Origin: Pasteurella dagmatis
GTDB lineage: Bacteria; Pseudomonadota; Gammaproteobacteria; Enterobacterales; Pasteurellaceae
Direction of reading: 5' to 3'
Length of the DNA: 64,000 bases
NCBI RefSeq assembly: GCF_900186835.1
Contig: NZ_LT906448.1
Coordinates: 1,781,501 to 1,845,500, forward strand
Of the stretch, positions 19,602 through 28,577 are shown one piece after another. The notes under the pieces were generated by a model. That model was not told the DNA's origin, searched no databases, and was given only the letters and a program-made list of their open reading frames with translations. Within the stretch, counting starts at the first letter, position 1. Each line of letters begins with the position of its first letter. The translations under genes were made by a program, and so were the position numbers.

Positions 19602-19635
19602 AAAAACCACATTTATTTATTAAATGTGGTTTTTT
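19602..19635. terminator. Bidirectional terminator between dtd and nlpD
   Basis: AAAAACCACATTTA (from 19602) pairs with TAAATGTGGTTTTTT (19621-19635), leaving T-runs on both strands. It serves both convergent genes. The 167 bases between dtd and this hairpin are A/T rich and hold nothing else that I could identify. Confidence 0.82.
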
Positions 19636-19646
19636 AGAAAAATAAC

Positions 19647-21074
19647 TTAGCGTTTTGGTAAATAACGCATTGGATCTACGGATTTTCCTTTATAGCGGAT
19701 TTCAAAATGTAGCTTCACACTGTTAGTACCAGAACTGCCCATTTTAGCAATTTGTTGCCCAGCACTGACTTCCTGCTGATCTTTAACTAAAATGCTTTCA
19801 TTATGCGCATACGCACTTAAATAATCATCATTATGTTTGATAATAATTAAGTTACCATAACCTCTTAACGCATTACCTGCATACACCACTCGACCGGCTG
19901 CTGCGGCATTAACTGATTGACCTCGTGAACCTGCAATATCAAGCCCTTTGTTTCCACCATCAGCAGTGGAGAAACCCTGAGTAATATTGCCTTTAGTTGG
20001 CCATTGCCACGCAACACTCGACATAACTTGTTTAGTTTCGTTTGTTGGTACTGGCACTGGTTGGTGTGCCACAGGCTGATTCACAGGCGACGTTTGTACC
20101 GGTGCAGATGGTGTACCTGCACCTGATTTAATTGGGCCGATTACTGAACCATCAGATCCGTATTGTGTACCGTTTGGACCCGGCGTATAAGTGACTTCTT
20201 GTTCTACAGGTTTTGAAACTGGTTGCGGTACCGGCTGCGTAACCACTGCAGTTTGTACAGGTTTACCATTAGATACACGTAATGTTTGCCCTACCGCTAA
20301 ACGATATGGCTCAGACATATTATTTAGCGCAGCAAGATCTTTCACATCTAAACCCGAAATATACGCAATCAAGTACATTGTGTCACCTTTGCGCACCGTA
20401 TAGGTTTCCCCCTTGTAAAAGCCTTTATCAATTTTACTGTAATCAGGCGTGTTAGTATTTGGATTACGTGGAATATCAAAATGCTGTGAAGTTATACCTT
20501 TAGTTACTGGAGCCGGCGCACCCGTTGAAGCCACAGGTGCTACTGAACTGGGGGAGTATGCATTTTTCCCATTAGACACTCGTAATACTTGACCTGTACT
20601 CAATGTATAAGGCTGAGACATATTATTTAACGCCGCTAATTCAGGTACCGTTAAACCTGAAATATAAGCAATTAAATACATACTATCGCCTTTGCGCACT
20701 GTATAGGTCTCGCCACGATATGAACCTTTTACAATTTTGCTATAATCCGGCTGACCTGTCGATGGATTACGAGGAATGTCAAATTGTTGTGAATTCATTG
20801 ATACTGGCTGTGTAACAACCGGCTGAGTTACTGTTGGCATCGGTTGAGTCGGTGTCGAAGTCGGTTGATAAACTGGTTGATTCATTCCAGCTGGCATACT
20901 ACCAGACTGCTGAATTTGAGGTTCCCAAGTACCGCCACTTGATGATGAATCCACTGGTTGCATAATACCTGGTGTTAATGTGCCATCTACACTTTCTACT
21001 GGTGCTGGCGCATTAGAGGTACAAGCTGACAGCATCGCAATACTGATAGGTAACAGTAAAAATGATTTTCTCAT
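19647..21074 (-). CDS. nlpD: NlpD/LppB-type LysM and M23-domain lipoprotein, with doubled LysM block
   Basis: 475-residue outer-membrane lipoprotein, likely an activator of the cell-division amidase AmiC. Lipobox LSAC (Cys18) follows a signal peptide. Two near-identical blocks each carry DIPRNP, DYSK, GETYTVRKGD, YLIAYISGL and ALNNMS...RVSNGK, the LysM peptidoglycan-binding repeat (about residues 118-168 and 222-272); typical NlpD has one. Low-complexity Pro/Thr/Gln linkers follow. The C-terminal LytM/M23 domain has GNKGLDIAG in place of the catalytic HxxxD, so it is degenerate as in E. coli NlpD, while the late LHFEIR is kept. AGAGGAA precedes the ATG. The N terminus shares a motif with the small lipoprotein just upstream. 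Confidence 0.93.
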   Translation of the reverse strand: MRKSFLLLPISIAMLSACTSNAPAPVESVDGTLTPGIMQPVDSSSSGGTWEPQIQQSGSMPAGMNQPVYQPTSTPTQPMPTVTQPVVTQPVSMNSQQFDIPRNPSTGQPDYSKIVKGSYRGETYTVRKGDSMYLIAYISGLTVPELAALNNMSQPYTLSTGQVLRVSNGKNAYSPSSVAPVASTGAPAPVTKGITSQHFDIPRNPNTNTPDYSKIDKGFYKGETYTVRKGDTMYLIAYISGLDVKDLAALNNMSEPYRLAVGQTLRVSNGKPVQTAVVTQPVPQPVSKPVEQEVTYTPGPNGTQYGSDGSVIGPIKSGAGTPSAPVQTSPVNQPVAHQPVPVPTNETKQVMSSVAWQWPTKGNITQGFSTADGGNKGLDIAGSRGQSVNAAAAGRVVYAGNALRGYGNLIIIKHNDDYLSAYAHNESILVKDQQEVSAGQQIAKMGSSGTNSVKLHFEIRYKGKSVDPMRYLPKR

Positions 21075-21106
21075 TGTTGAAATTCCTCTTTTTATTTCAA
21101 TTCTTG

Positions 21107-21271
21107 TTAATGTTTTTGAATCTCAGGTAACCAACTTCCACCTTCTTGTGCGCCAGTTCCTGCTACAGGTTCCATAATTCCAGGTGTCAATGCATTCTCA
21201 TCTTGTTCAACCGAAGAACTACAAGCACCAAGCACTAACACCATAGACAATAATAAAAACAATTTATTCAT
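21107..21271 (-). CDS. Small lipoprotein (54 aa) similar to the NlpD N terminus
   Basis: A 54-residue ORF, MNKLFLLLSMVLVLGAC..., has a clear lipoprotein signal with lipobox LGAC at Cys17. The mature part is about 38 residues. Its segments LTPGIMEPV and GGSWLPEIQ match LTPGIMQPV and GGTWEPQIQ in the N-terminal region of NlpD encoded 32 bases downstream. TTAAGG lies six to eight bases before the ATG. It starts 13 bases after the YqaA/DedA gene, so it belongs to the same operon. I do not know a named family; it could be a partner of NlpD or a remnant of a partial duplication of its gene. Confidence 0.8.
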   Translation of the reverse strand: MNKLFLLLSMVLVLGACSSSVEQDENALTPGIMEPVAGTGAQEGGSWLPEIQKH

Positions 21272-21284
21272 TTTTAACCTTAAA

Positions 21285-21860
21285 TTATCGCCAAATTAAA
21301 TAAACAACTACGGCAAGCACTACAACTGACCAGCCGACCAATTCTATTGAGCGGCGCAATTTCGCCGCAAATTTCTCACCACCCCAAGCGGCTAACTTAG
21401 CCACTAATAAAAATCGGGCTGCACGAGAAATAAATGCAGTAATCACAAATGGGAAAAACGCCATCTGCATTACGCCAGCACAAATAGTGAATACTTTATA
21501 TGGAATTGGAGAAAATCCTGCTACAAAAACCACAAGCACGCCCCATTTTTCAAACCAAGAAATGGCCGTATCCCAATGGTGTTGATAGCCAAATTGTTGT
21601 ACATAATGTTGTACCCAATCGACGGCGAAATAACCCAATCCATAACCAATAATTCCACCCAATACTGAAGCAATCGTAGTATACAATGCAAATCGCACTG
21701 CACTTTGTGGCTTCGACATTGACATTGGGATCAACATCACATCAGGTGGAATTGGGAAAAAAATCGCTTCAATAAAGCTTGTAAAAGATAAGAAAAATGC
21801 AGCATAACGATGTTTTGACCATTCCATCGTTTTGTCGTACATAGCACCAAAAATATTCAA
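21285..21860 (-). CDS. yqaA: YqaA/DedA-family inner-membrane protein
   Basis: 191-residue polytopic protein of the SNARE-associated/DedA superfamily, YqaA branch. Marks are FIEAIFFPIPPDVMLIPM near the N terminus, the glycine-rich GGIIGYGLGYF and the late GFSPIPYKVFTICAG, the reentrant-loop regions of DedA proteins. Relatives support membrane homeostasis and lipid-carrier recycling; YqaA itself is little known. It lies between surE and the small lipoprotein, in the place where E. coli has pcm. Confidence 0.88.
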   Translation of the reverse strand: MNIFGAMYDKTMEWSKHRYAAFFLSFTSFIEAIFFPIPPDVMLIPMSMSKPQSAVRFALYTTIASVLGGIIGYGLGYFAVDWVQHYVQQFGYQHHWDTAISWFEKWGVLVVFVAGFSPIPYKVFTICAGVMQMAFFPFVITAFISRAARFLLVAKLAAWGGEKFAAKLRRSIELVGWSVVVLAVVVYLIWR

Positions 21861-21892
21861 TTTACGTTTCCTAAAAAATAATCAAAATCAAA

Positions 21893-22633
21893 TTATTCAC
21901 TGTCTAACCAATCTTGTAAAGCTTGCAATGAATGATGAGCTGTCATATCCGCTTGAATTGGCGTGATTGACACATAGCCATTTTCGACAGCGTGGAAATC
22001 CGTGCCTTCTTGTCCACTGTCCACTAGGCCCGCCGGCCCAACCCAATAAATGGTTTCCTCACGAGGATCTGTCTGTTGAATAACTTCTGCCGCTACTGCA
22101 CGATAGCCCAAATGACACACTTTAATTCCTTTAATTTCTTCATAAGGAATATCTGGTACATTAATATTGAGAATTTCACGTTTTCTCAAAATATTCCCGT
22201 GCAGTTTGGGGATCAAATCACATACCACTCTTGCAGCGGTTTCATAATGACGACGACCATCTAACGATACAGCAATCGCTGGTAAACCTAAATAACGTCC
22301 TTCTAACGCAGCTGCCACTGTGCCAGAATAGATCACATCATCACCTAAATTTACACCTGCATTAATGCCTGATACAACAAGATCCACCTTTCCTGACAAA
22401 AAACCATTTAAAGCAAGATAAACACAATCCGCAGGTGTACCATTAATGGAATAGTCACCATTTGGTAAACGTATTGGGCGCAAAGGGTGAGCTAAAGTTA
22501 ATGAGCTTGAAGCAGCACTGCGATTACGATCTGGCGCAACAAGTGTCACGTCTGCAAACTTACGTAACTCCCGTGCGAGTGTTTGAATACCTTCAGCATA
22601 AACACCATCATCATTACTAAGAAGAATGTGCAT
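21893..22633 (-). CDS. surE: 5'/3'-nucleotidase SurE
   Basis: Metal-dependent nucleotidase (246 residues) that acts on nucleoside monophosphates and short polyphosphates in the cytoplasm. The N-terminal [12 protein letters not shown] carries the metal-binding Asp-Asp pair, SAASSSLTL and [10 protein letters not shown] are family motifs, and NGTPADCV is intact. It lies in the cluster truD-(Sel1)-surE-(yqaA)-nlpD, which matches the E. coli order apart from pcm and rpoS. Confidence 0.96.
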   Translation of the reverse strand: MHILLSNDDGVYAEGIQTLARELRKFADVTLVAPDRNRSAASSSLTLAHPLRPIRLPNGDYSINGTPADCVYLALNGFLSGKVDLVVSGINAGVNLGDDVIYSGTVAAALEGRYLGLPAIAVSLDGRRHYETAARVVCDLIPKLHGNILRKREILNINVPDIPYEEIKGIKVCHLGYRAVAAEVIQQTDPREETIYWVGPAGLVDSGQEGTDFHAVENGYVSITPIQADMTAHHSLQALQDWLDSE

Positions 22634-22719
22634 TTATAAACTATCCTTATATTTTTTGTCTTATTAAAATTCGTTTATATTTTGTTGTTATTTAAAGTGC
22701 GGTATTTTTTCAAAAAGTT

Positions 22720-23241
22720 TTATTCCCAATCGCAACCTTCTTTCAAGCCAGCCTTACAAGCCTCTTTAAAATATATTTTGGCTCGCGCCCTATCACGCTC
22801 CACACCTTCACCATTGAAAAATAATGTCCCTAAATTGTATATCGCTCTAGGATCACCTTGCACCGCGGCTCGACTGTACCACCGATAGGCTTGTTTAAAA
22901 TCTTGTGCAATGCCATCACCCTCACTGTACATAAGGGCTAAATGATATTGTGCATCTGGATGATTTTGCTCCGCAGATTTTTGATACCATTTCAAGGCTT
23001 GTCGCTTGTCTTGCTCAACACCATCACCGTCATCGTACATTCTCCCCACATTAAATTGGGCTGACATATCGCCTTGCTCTGCACGTGATAACCAGAGTTT
23101 GAAAGCTTCGGAATGCTCACCATTTTTATAGGCTTCAGCACCTTTTTCAAATATTGGGTCAGCAGGTAAACTCATAGTATTGGTTGAAATCACAACTAAC
23201 ATAAAACTAAACAGCAATGTTATCCATTTTTTCATCGTCAT
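22720..23241 (-). CDS. Exported Sel1-repeat protein
   Basis: 173 residues. A signal peptide (MTMKKWITLLFSFMLVVIS...) is followed by Sel1-like/TPR repeats of about 36 residues, seen as AEQGDMSAQFNVGRMYDDGDGV, AEQNHPDAQYHLALMYSEGDGI and AVQGDPRAIYNLGTLFFNGEGV, with a short end piece carrying two cysteines. Such proteins usually bind other proteins; the partner is unknown. The frame is open to 23289, inside truD, but the ATG at 23241 (or 23235) places the signal peptide at the N terminus. It separates truD from surE. Confidence 0.85.
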   Translation of the reverse strand: MTMKKWITLLFSFMLVVISTNTMSLPADPIFEKGAEAYKNGEHSEAFKLWLSRAEQGDMSAQFNVGRMYDDGDGVEQDKRQALKWYQKSAEQNHPDAQYHLALMYSEGDGIAQDFKQAYRWYSRAAVQGDPRAIYNLGTLFFNGEGVERDRARAKIYFKEACKAGLKEGCDWE

Positions 23242-23272
23242 TCTTTGAGTAAAACGAAAATATAAAGCCATA

Positions 23273-24280
23273 CTAAATCTCTCCAACATTTACTAATTCT
23301 CTCACCAATGCGGTGGCATAACTGCCCGCGGGCAAATAAAAATAAAGTTTCAAGCCTTCTTCAGTAAATACCCAATGCAAATCCTGTGCTTGCATTAAAA
23401 TTGGACGGCGTGTGGCTTTCATTCGCTCTTGTGCCATTAGTTTTAATAAAGTGTGATGTTGACCAACAATTTGATTTTCGATATCAGTGGCTGGCTGATT
23501 TTGTTCGCCGATTAATGGAGCTGTGAGCAAAATATCTTGCTGTTCTAACCGCACTTGTAATGCATTTAAGTCTTCATTTTCATCTGCTTGAAACCAGCTG
23601 TGCGAACCTTGTAGCTGTAAAATATCGCCACGTAAAACTTGTTGAGCAAGCTGTAAATCAATACGCTCTGAAACTACTAAATTGAACACTTCGCTACGTG
23701 CTGCTGAAAGATAAAAACTGCGTTTTTTGCGGTCTTTCACTTTAATTTCACCTGTTGCCCAACGTAAGGCTTGCGTTAAATTATGCCCATCACGCCCAAA
23801 ACGCTGTTCAGTGAAATAGTTTGGGAAACCAAATTTCTTTAAGTTTTCTAACCGCACTTTGAGCTCATCAGTTTCTTTAGCACCACGCAATAGAATTTCA
23901 AAATGATTACCATCAAGGCTACCTGTACGGATTTTACGGTTGTGGCGAGTCACTTCGAGAATTTCCACCCCCTCTAATTGGAATTGACTGAAATCTGGGG
24001 TAGGTTGTCCCGGCATTTGCAAGCAGAACCATTGTTCCGTCACTGCTTTGCGATCTTTTAAGCCTGCATAGCCCATATTACGCTCAGAAATGCCTACAAA
24101 TTGCGCTAATTTTTCACCGACAAATAGTGTGTTGCAGTCCGTTTTACGCACTTTAACCGCAACAAATTCACCATCACCGGACATCTCATAACCAAGGTTT
24201 TCTTTCACTACAAAATCCGCACATTCTGCTTTCAAAAGTGCGGTTTGTTCTGGGCGAGTTTGTAAATAAGCCAATTCCAT
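23273..24280 (-). CDS. truD: tRNA pseudouridine(13) synthase
   Basis: 335 residues; makes pseudouridine 13 in tRNA-Glu and others. The catalytic aspartate lies in [12 protein letters not shown] (about residue 81), and the TruD domain motifs [12 protein letters not shown] and LDGNHFEI are present. The ATG at 24280 overlaps the last base of ispF. Two uptake signals lie inside the gene (23548, 23851) and one near the 5' end (24236). Confidence 0.96.
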   Translation of the reverse strand: MELAYLQTRPEQTALLKAECADFVVKENLGYEMSGDGEFVAVKVRKTDCNTLFVGEKLAQFVGISERNMGYAGLKDRKAVTEQWFCLQMPGQPTPDFSQFQLEGVEILEVTRHNRKIRTGSLDGNHFEILLRGAKETDELKVRLENLKKFGFPNYFTEQRFGRDGHNLTQALRWATGEIKVKDRKKRSFYLSAARSEVFNLVVSERIDLQLAQQVLRGDILQLQGSHSWFQADENEDLNALQVRLEQQDILLTAPLIGEQNQPATDIENQIVGQHHTLLKLMAQERMKATRRPILMQAQDLHWVFTEEGLKLYFYLPAGSYATALVRELVNVGEI

Positions 24281-24756
24281 TAGATTTTCACCACCAGTGC
24301 AACCGCTTCACAAGCAATCCCTTCACCACGTCCAGTAAAACCTAAACGTTCGCTTGTCGTCGCTTTCACGTTCACTTGTTCAATATCACACGCCAAATCC
24401 TCAGCAATTGCTGCACGCATTGCATCAATATGCGGACGCATTTTAGGCGCTTGTGCGATGATCGTCACATCGACATTACCCACTTTATAGCCTTTCCCTT
24501 GCACTTGAGCATACGCCTCACGCAATAAACCTCGACTATCAGCACCTTTGTATTTCATATCAGTATCAGGAAAAAGCTTGCCGATATCGCCTAATGCCAC
24601 AGAGCCAAGTAACGCATCTGTGAGAGCATGTAATGCGACATCACCGTCTGAATGTGCAAGCAAACCTCTTTCATAAGGAATTGCAACTCCGCCAATAATA
24701 ATCGGGCCTTCGCCACCGAATGCATGTACATCAAAACCGTGACCAATTCGTATCAT
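24280..24756 (-). CDS. ispF: 2-C-methyl-D-erythritol 2,4-cyclodiphosphate synthase
   Basis: MEP-pathway enzyme that cyclises the CDP-methylerythritol phosphate intermediate. 158 residues. Zinc ligands are in [12 protein letters not shown] (Asp8, His10) and the [10 protein letters not shown] motif (His42-type); [17 protein letters not shown] closes the active site. It shares a base with truD and follows ispD by eight bases, the same order as in E. coli. Confidence 0.97.
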   Translation of the reverse strand: MIRIGHGFDVHAFGGEGPIIIGGVAIPYERGLLAHSDGDVALHALTDALLGSVALGDIGKLFPDTDMKYKGADSRGLLREAYAQVQGKGYKVGNVDVTIIAQAPKMRPHIDAMRAAIAEDLACDIEQVNVKATTSERLGFTGRGEGIACEAVALVVKI

Positions 24757-24764
24757 ATCTTTTC

Positions 24765-25487
24765 CTATTTTGTTCTGTTTAAATAAAATTCTGCTAAAGC
24801 TAAATCTTCGGGGCGTGTCACTTTAATATTATCGCTACGCCCTGCCACCAAGTGCGGTCGAAACCCTGCAAATTCCATAGCTGATGCTTCGTCTGTGACT
24901 TGTAACCCCTGTGTTAACGCTTGCTCTAACGCTTGTGCCAGTGTTTCTATGGGGAAAAATTGAGGGGTTTGCGCCAGCCAAAGCTGTGAGCGATCTTCGG
25001 TGTGTTGAATTTGTAAGTTATCTAACGCACGTTTAATAGTATCTGTGGCTGGAATTGCCAAAATTGCGCCGTTTTCATCGTTCACTTGTACTAATTTATC
25101 GAGGTCTTGATGGGTTAAACAAGGACGCGCGGCATCGTGCACCATTACCCAAAAATCTTCTGAATTTTGCACCGCACTTTGTGCTTCATTTCTTATTGCG
25201 TTAATCCCATTTAACACTGAATCTGCACGATTTTCGCCCCCCTCAACCACTTGGATTTTAGGGTGTATTAATAAAGATAAGCTGGAAATATAAGGATCTT
25301 GTGGCGCAACAGCTAAGATAATTTTTTCAATCAAAGGATAGGTCAGCAGCACAGACAAAGTGTGTTCTAAAATGGTTTTCCCATTAATTTGCAGATATTG
25401 TTTTGGTTTATCTGCTTGCATACGACTGCCAATGCCCGCCGCAGGCACCACAGCGACAATCTTACGTTTTGGCTCACATTTCAACAT
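24765..25487 (-). CDS. ispD: 2-C-methyl-D-erythritol 4-phosphate cytidylyltransferase
   Basis: MEP-pathway enzyme that joins CTP and MEP. 240 residues with the nucleotide loop [19 protein letters not shown] (about residues 14-32), the VHDAARPC motif and the late TDEASAME. Uptake signals lie at 24850 and 25171 within the gene. It lies five bases after ftsB. Confidence 0.96.
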   Translation of the reverse strand: MLKCEPKRKIVAVVPAAGIGSRMQADKPKQYLQINGKTILEHTLSVLLTYPLIEKIILAVAPQDPYISSLSLLIHPKIQVVEGGENRADSVLNGINAIRNEAQSAVQNSEDFWVMVHDAARPCLTHQDLDKLVQVNDENGAILAIPATDTIKRALDNLQIQHTEDRSQLWLAQTPQFFPIETLAQALEQALTQGLQVTDEASAMEFAGFRPHLVAGRSDNIKVTRPEDLALAEFYLNRTK

Positions 25488-25492
25488 TGCTA

Positions 25493-25771
25493 TTATTTAT
25501 GTTCTTTCACAATATGATAAAAAGTTTCGTCTGGTTTCACCATTTCGTGCTGAAAACGTGCACGTTCTTCAATGGCTTCCACGCCTTGTTTGAGATCTTT
25601 AATTTCTGCCGCGATAACTTGGTTGCGCTGTGACAGTTTTTCATTTTCTTGTTTATGTTGAGCAATTTGCTGGGCCGTTTGCTTGTAATCCAAATAGCCA
25701 TTCTTGCCAAACCAAAAATCATATTGGAATAGCAATAACACAGCGACTAATAAAAAAATAAATAAACGCAT
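25493..25771 (-). CDS. ftsB: Cell division protein FtsB
   Basis: 92-residue bitopic divisome protein that pairs with FtsL and Fts[23 protein letters not shown] is the membrane anchor, followed by a coiled coil (about residues 30-70) and [15 protein letters not shown]. The frame is open further upstream to 25834, but the ATG at 25771 gives the family length and puts the membrane segment at the N terminus. It heads the ftsB-ispD-ispF-truD run. Confidence 0.92.
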   Translation of the reverse strand: MRLFIFLLVAVLLLFQYDFWFGKNGYLDYKQTAQQIAQHKQENEKLSQRNQVIAAEIKDLKQGVEAIEERARFQHEMVKPDETFYHIVKEHK

Positions 25772-25874
25772 CGTTCTTCTGCCCGTAAATAACAAAGTAT
25801 TTAGTTTACCGTGAAATGAGAAAAAATACCGCACTTATCCAGAAAATTAAGGTAAATTTTTATGATAAACTTAG

Positions 25875-25915
25875 CAAAAAGCCCCATTATTCTTACAAAC
25901 AATGGGGCTGATTTT
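25875..25915 (-). terminator. icd terminator
   Basis: AGCCCCATT (25880-25888) pairs with AATGGGGCT (25901-25909), and a T-run follows on the minus strand, just past the icd stop. Confidence 0.85.
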
Positions 25916-25932
25916 TTAATCAATAATTTTAT

Positions 25933-27180
25933 TTACATATTTGCCACAATATCTTTCGCAAATTCAGAAGTTGAACGTAACTTTGCACCTTCTAACATTT
26001 CTGCAAAATCAAATGTTACAGTTTTATCTGCAATGGTTTTCGATACTGCTTTTACCACTAAATCAGCAGCCTCTAACCAGCCTAAATGGCGTAACATCAT
26101 TTCACCACTTAAAATCAATGAGCCTGGATTGCCTTTATCTTGACCCGCAATTTTCGGTGCAGTCCCATGAGTGGCTTCAAAAATTGCCGCTTCTGATCCA
26201 ATATTTGCCCCCGGAGAAATCCCAATACCACCCACTTGAGCCGCTAACGCATCAGAGATATAGTCACCGTTTAAATTCAATGTTGCAATAACATCATATT
26301 CCGTTGGGTGAAGCAGAATTTCTTGCAAGAAGGCATCTGCAATGCTGTCTTTAATAATGATCTCTTTGCCTGATTTTGGATTTTTTAATTTCATCCAAGG
26401 ACCGCCATCCAGCAATTCAGCACCAAATTCTTTCGCGACTTCATAACCCCACTCTTTAAATGCCCCTTCGGTAAATTTCATAATGTTACCTTTGTGCACG
26501 AGAGTGAGCGATTTGCGGTCATTGTCGATCACATATTGCAATGCAGCACGCACTAAACGTTGGGTGCCTTGTTTTGAAACTGGTTTAATACCAATGCCAC
26601 AATCTTCAGTGAAACGGATTTTCTTCACGCCCATTTCTTTTTGTAAAAACTCAATTACTTTGTTCGCTTCTGCGGAGCCCGCTACCCATTCTACGCCTGC
26701 ATAAATATCTTCGGAGTTTTCACGGAAAATCACCATATCCACAAGTTCAGGGTGTTTCACTGGGCTTGGTGTCCCTTCATAATAACGAATTGGACGTAAA
26801 CAGTTATATAAATCTAATCCTTGACGCATTGCCACGTTAAGTGAACGAATGCCACCACCGACAGGGGTCATTAAAGGCCCTTTGATAGCCACGTGATAAT
26901 CACGAATAAATTCCATTGTTTCATCTGGCAACCAAGTATTTTCACCATATACTTCATTCGCTTTGCCGCCCGCATAAATTTCCATCCACGAAATTTTACG
27001 CTTGCCCCCATAGGCTTTTTCCACTGCTGCATCAATGACAGTACGCATCGCAGGCGTTACATCTATACCGATACCATCGCCTTCAATAAATGGAATAATT
27101 GGATTATTAGGCACAATGAATGCGCCTTTTGCATCCAGTTGAATTTTTTCACCTTGTGGGATAACAACTTTTGATTGCAT
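25933..27180 (-). CDS. icd: NADP-dependent isocitrate dehydrogenase
   Basis: TCA-cycle enzyme that converts isocitrate to 2-oxoglutarate, 415 residues. N-terminal [17 protein letters not shown], the phosphorylatable serine region in [13 protein letters not shown], and the late [12 protein letters not shown] and HGTAPKIAG motifs are all present. It stands alone between ftsB and rluE with its own terminator. Its presence is notable because, as I recall, H. influenzae Rd lacks gltA, acn and icd. Confidence 0.96.
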   Translation of the reverse strand: MQSKVVIPQGEKIQLDAKGAFIVPNNPIIPFIEGDGIGIDVTPAMRTVIDAAVEKAYGGKRKISWMEIYAGGKANEVYGENTWLPDETMEFIRDYHVAIKGPLMTPVGGGIRSLNVAMRQGLDLYNCLRPIRYYEGTPSPVKHPELVDMVIFRENSEDIYAGVEWVAGSAEANKVIEFLQKEMGVKKIRFTEDCGIGIKPVSKQGTQRLVRAALQYVIDNDRKSLTLVHKGNIMKFTEGAFKEWGYEVAKEFGAELLDGGPWMKLKNPKSGKEIIIKDSIADAFLQEILLHPTEYDVIATLNLNGDYISDALAAQVGGIGISPGANIGSEAAIFEATHGTAPKIAGQDKGNPGSLILSGEMMLRHLGWLEAADLVVKAVSKTIADKTVTFDFAEMLEGAKLRSTSEFAKDIVANM

Positions 27181-27368
27181 ATGATTTCTTCCTTATTTTC
27201 TAACCTGTGGTAGTATAATTGTTCAATAGTAATTTACGTTATGAAAGAAGATTATTCTTACAAAACTATTGGAACCGGCTCAACTTCGCAAGTATTTATT
27301 AAAAAATTGTTAAAAAATTTCTTTATTTTTCGATCTAGATCCCATTTTCAGCTCGACTCTCTTTAAAT
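27181..27368. other. Divergent control region between icd and rluE
   Basis: 188 A/T-rich bases. On the minus strand TATACT (27212-27217) could be the -10 of icd. A 41-codon ORF at 27241-27366 has no ribosome site and was not called. No palindromic operator was seen. Confidence 0.4.
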
Positions 27369-28094
27369 ATGAAAAAAAACGCCACGTTTAATACAAAAAA
27401 TAGAAGAAACACTTCTCAGCATTCCCGTCCAAATAACTATAAAAGACCTAATCTTAAGGTAGCAAAAAGTGCGGTCAATTTTTATGAAAAAAAAGTCATT
27501 AGCTTTGCTGAAACAAAAGTGATTTTATTCAATAAACCCTATGATGTCCTCACGCAATTTAGCGATGAAAACGGGCGTGCAACCTTAAAAGATTTTATTC
27601 CAGTGTCGCAAGTTTATCCTGCCGGACGTTTAGACCGAGACAGTGAGGGTTTGGTCTTACTTACTAACAATGGTGAAATTCAACACCGTTTAGCTGAACC
27701 CAAATTCAAAACCGAAAAAACGTATTTCGCCCAAGTGGAAGCTATCCCGCAAGAGGTAGATTTAGAGCAACTTCGCCAAGGCGTGGTGCTCAACGATGGC
27801 AAAACATTGCCGGCAAAAGTGCGGTTGGTTTCTGAGCCAAATTGGTTGTGGGAACGCAATCCACCCATTCGTGAACGCAAAAACATTCCAACAAGTTGGC
27901 TAGAAATTAAAATTAGTGAAGGTCGCAACCGCCAAGTGCGCAGAATGACTGCTCATATTGGTTTTCCAACACTGCGTTTAATCCGTTATCAAATGGCATT
28001 ATTTACTTTAGATAATCTGCCACAAGGGCAATATCGCCAGCTTTCTGAAGCAGAATTGACCGCACTTTATCAACAATTACAATTAAAAAAATAA
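27369..28094 (+). CDS. rluE: 23S rRNA pseudouridine synthase, RluE type
   Basis: 241-residue RsuA-family pseudouridine synthase, probably the enzyme for position 2457 of 23S rRNA. The catalytic aspartate lies in [12 protein letters not shown] (about residue 92), with LFNKPYDVL at the start of the domain and [10 protein letters not shown] near the end. A basic N-terminal extension of about 45 residues ([19 protein letters not shown]) precedes the domain. The start is uncertain because no strong Shine-Dalgarno was seen. nudJ follows nine bases later. Confidence 0.9.
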   Translation: MKKNATFNTKNRRNTSQHSRPNNYKRPNLKVAKSAVNFYEKKVISFAETKVILFNKPYDVLTQFSDENGRATLKDFIPVSQVYPAGRLDRDSEGLVLLTNNGEIQHRLAEPKFKTEKTYFAQVEAIPQEVDLEQLRQGVVLNDGKTLPAKVRLVSEPNWLWERNPPIRERKNIPTSWLEIKISEGRNRQVRRMTAHIGFPTLRLIRYQMALFTLDNLPQGQYRQLSEAELTALYQQLQLKK

Positions 28095-28103
28095 GGACAT
28101 CAA

Positions 28104-28556
28104 ATGCATAAACCCAACGTTACACTTGCCTGTGTAGTACATTGCAAAGGCAAATTTTTATTTGTGGAAGAATTTGAACACGGTAAACTCACCTTAAACC
28201 AACCTGCAGGGCATTTAGAGGCAGACGAAAGCCTACTTGAAGGTGCAAAACGTGAGCTATTTGAAGAAACCGGCATTCAAGCAGAAATGCAAAGCCTGAT
28301 AAAAATCTACCAATGGCACGCCCCACGCACCAAAACTGATTTTCTCCGTTTCACCTTTGCTATTGAACTCAATGATTGGCACCCAATTCACCCACAAGAT
28401 CCCGACATCACTCGTGGTTTATGGCTGACCTTAGACGAATTTTACGACTATATTCAACACGAAGGGCAATGTGAGCGTAGTCCATTAGTGATTGAGTCAA
28501 TCAAAGATTATTTGAAAGGCGAGTTTATTTCTGTACAATTATTGAAAGCATTTTAA
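28104..28556 (+). CDS. nudJ: Nudix phosphatase NudJ
   Basis: 150-residue Nudix hydrolase; in E. coli NudJ acts on thiamine pyrophosphate and nucleotides. The Nudix box is complete in GHLEADESLLEGAKRELFEETG (Gx5Ex7REUxEExGU), about residues 37-58. AAGGA precedes the ATG. It lies directly after rluE. In H. influenzae the tRNA thiolase gene mnmA follows nudJ, as I recall; here a PIN-like gene occupies that place. Confidence 0.92.
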   Translation: MHKPNVTLACVVHCKGKFLFVEEFEHGKLTLNQPAGHLEADESLLEGAKRELFEETGIQAEMQSLIKIYQWHAPRTKTDFLRFTFAIELNDWHPIHPQDPDITRGLWLTLDEFYDYIQHEGQCERSPLVIESIKDYLKGEFISVQLLKAF

Positions 28557-28577
28557 TCACACAAGGATGACCTTAAA

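Noticed and set aside
27241-27366. 41-codon ORF between icd and rluE (MKEDYSYKTIGTGSTS...)
   Set aside because: No ribosome site before it, no recognised family, and it lies in an A/T-rich control region; it could be chance.
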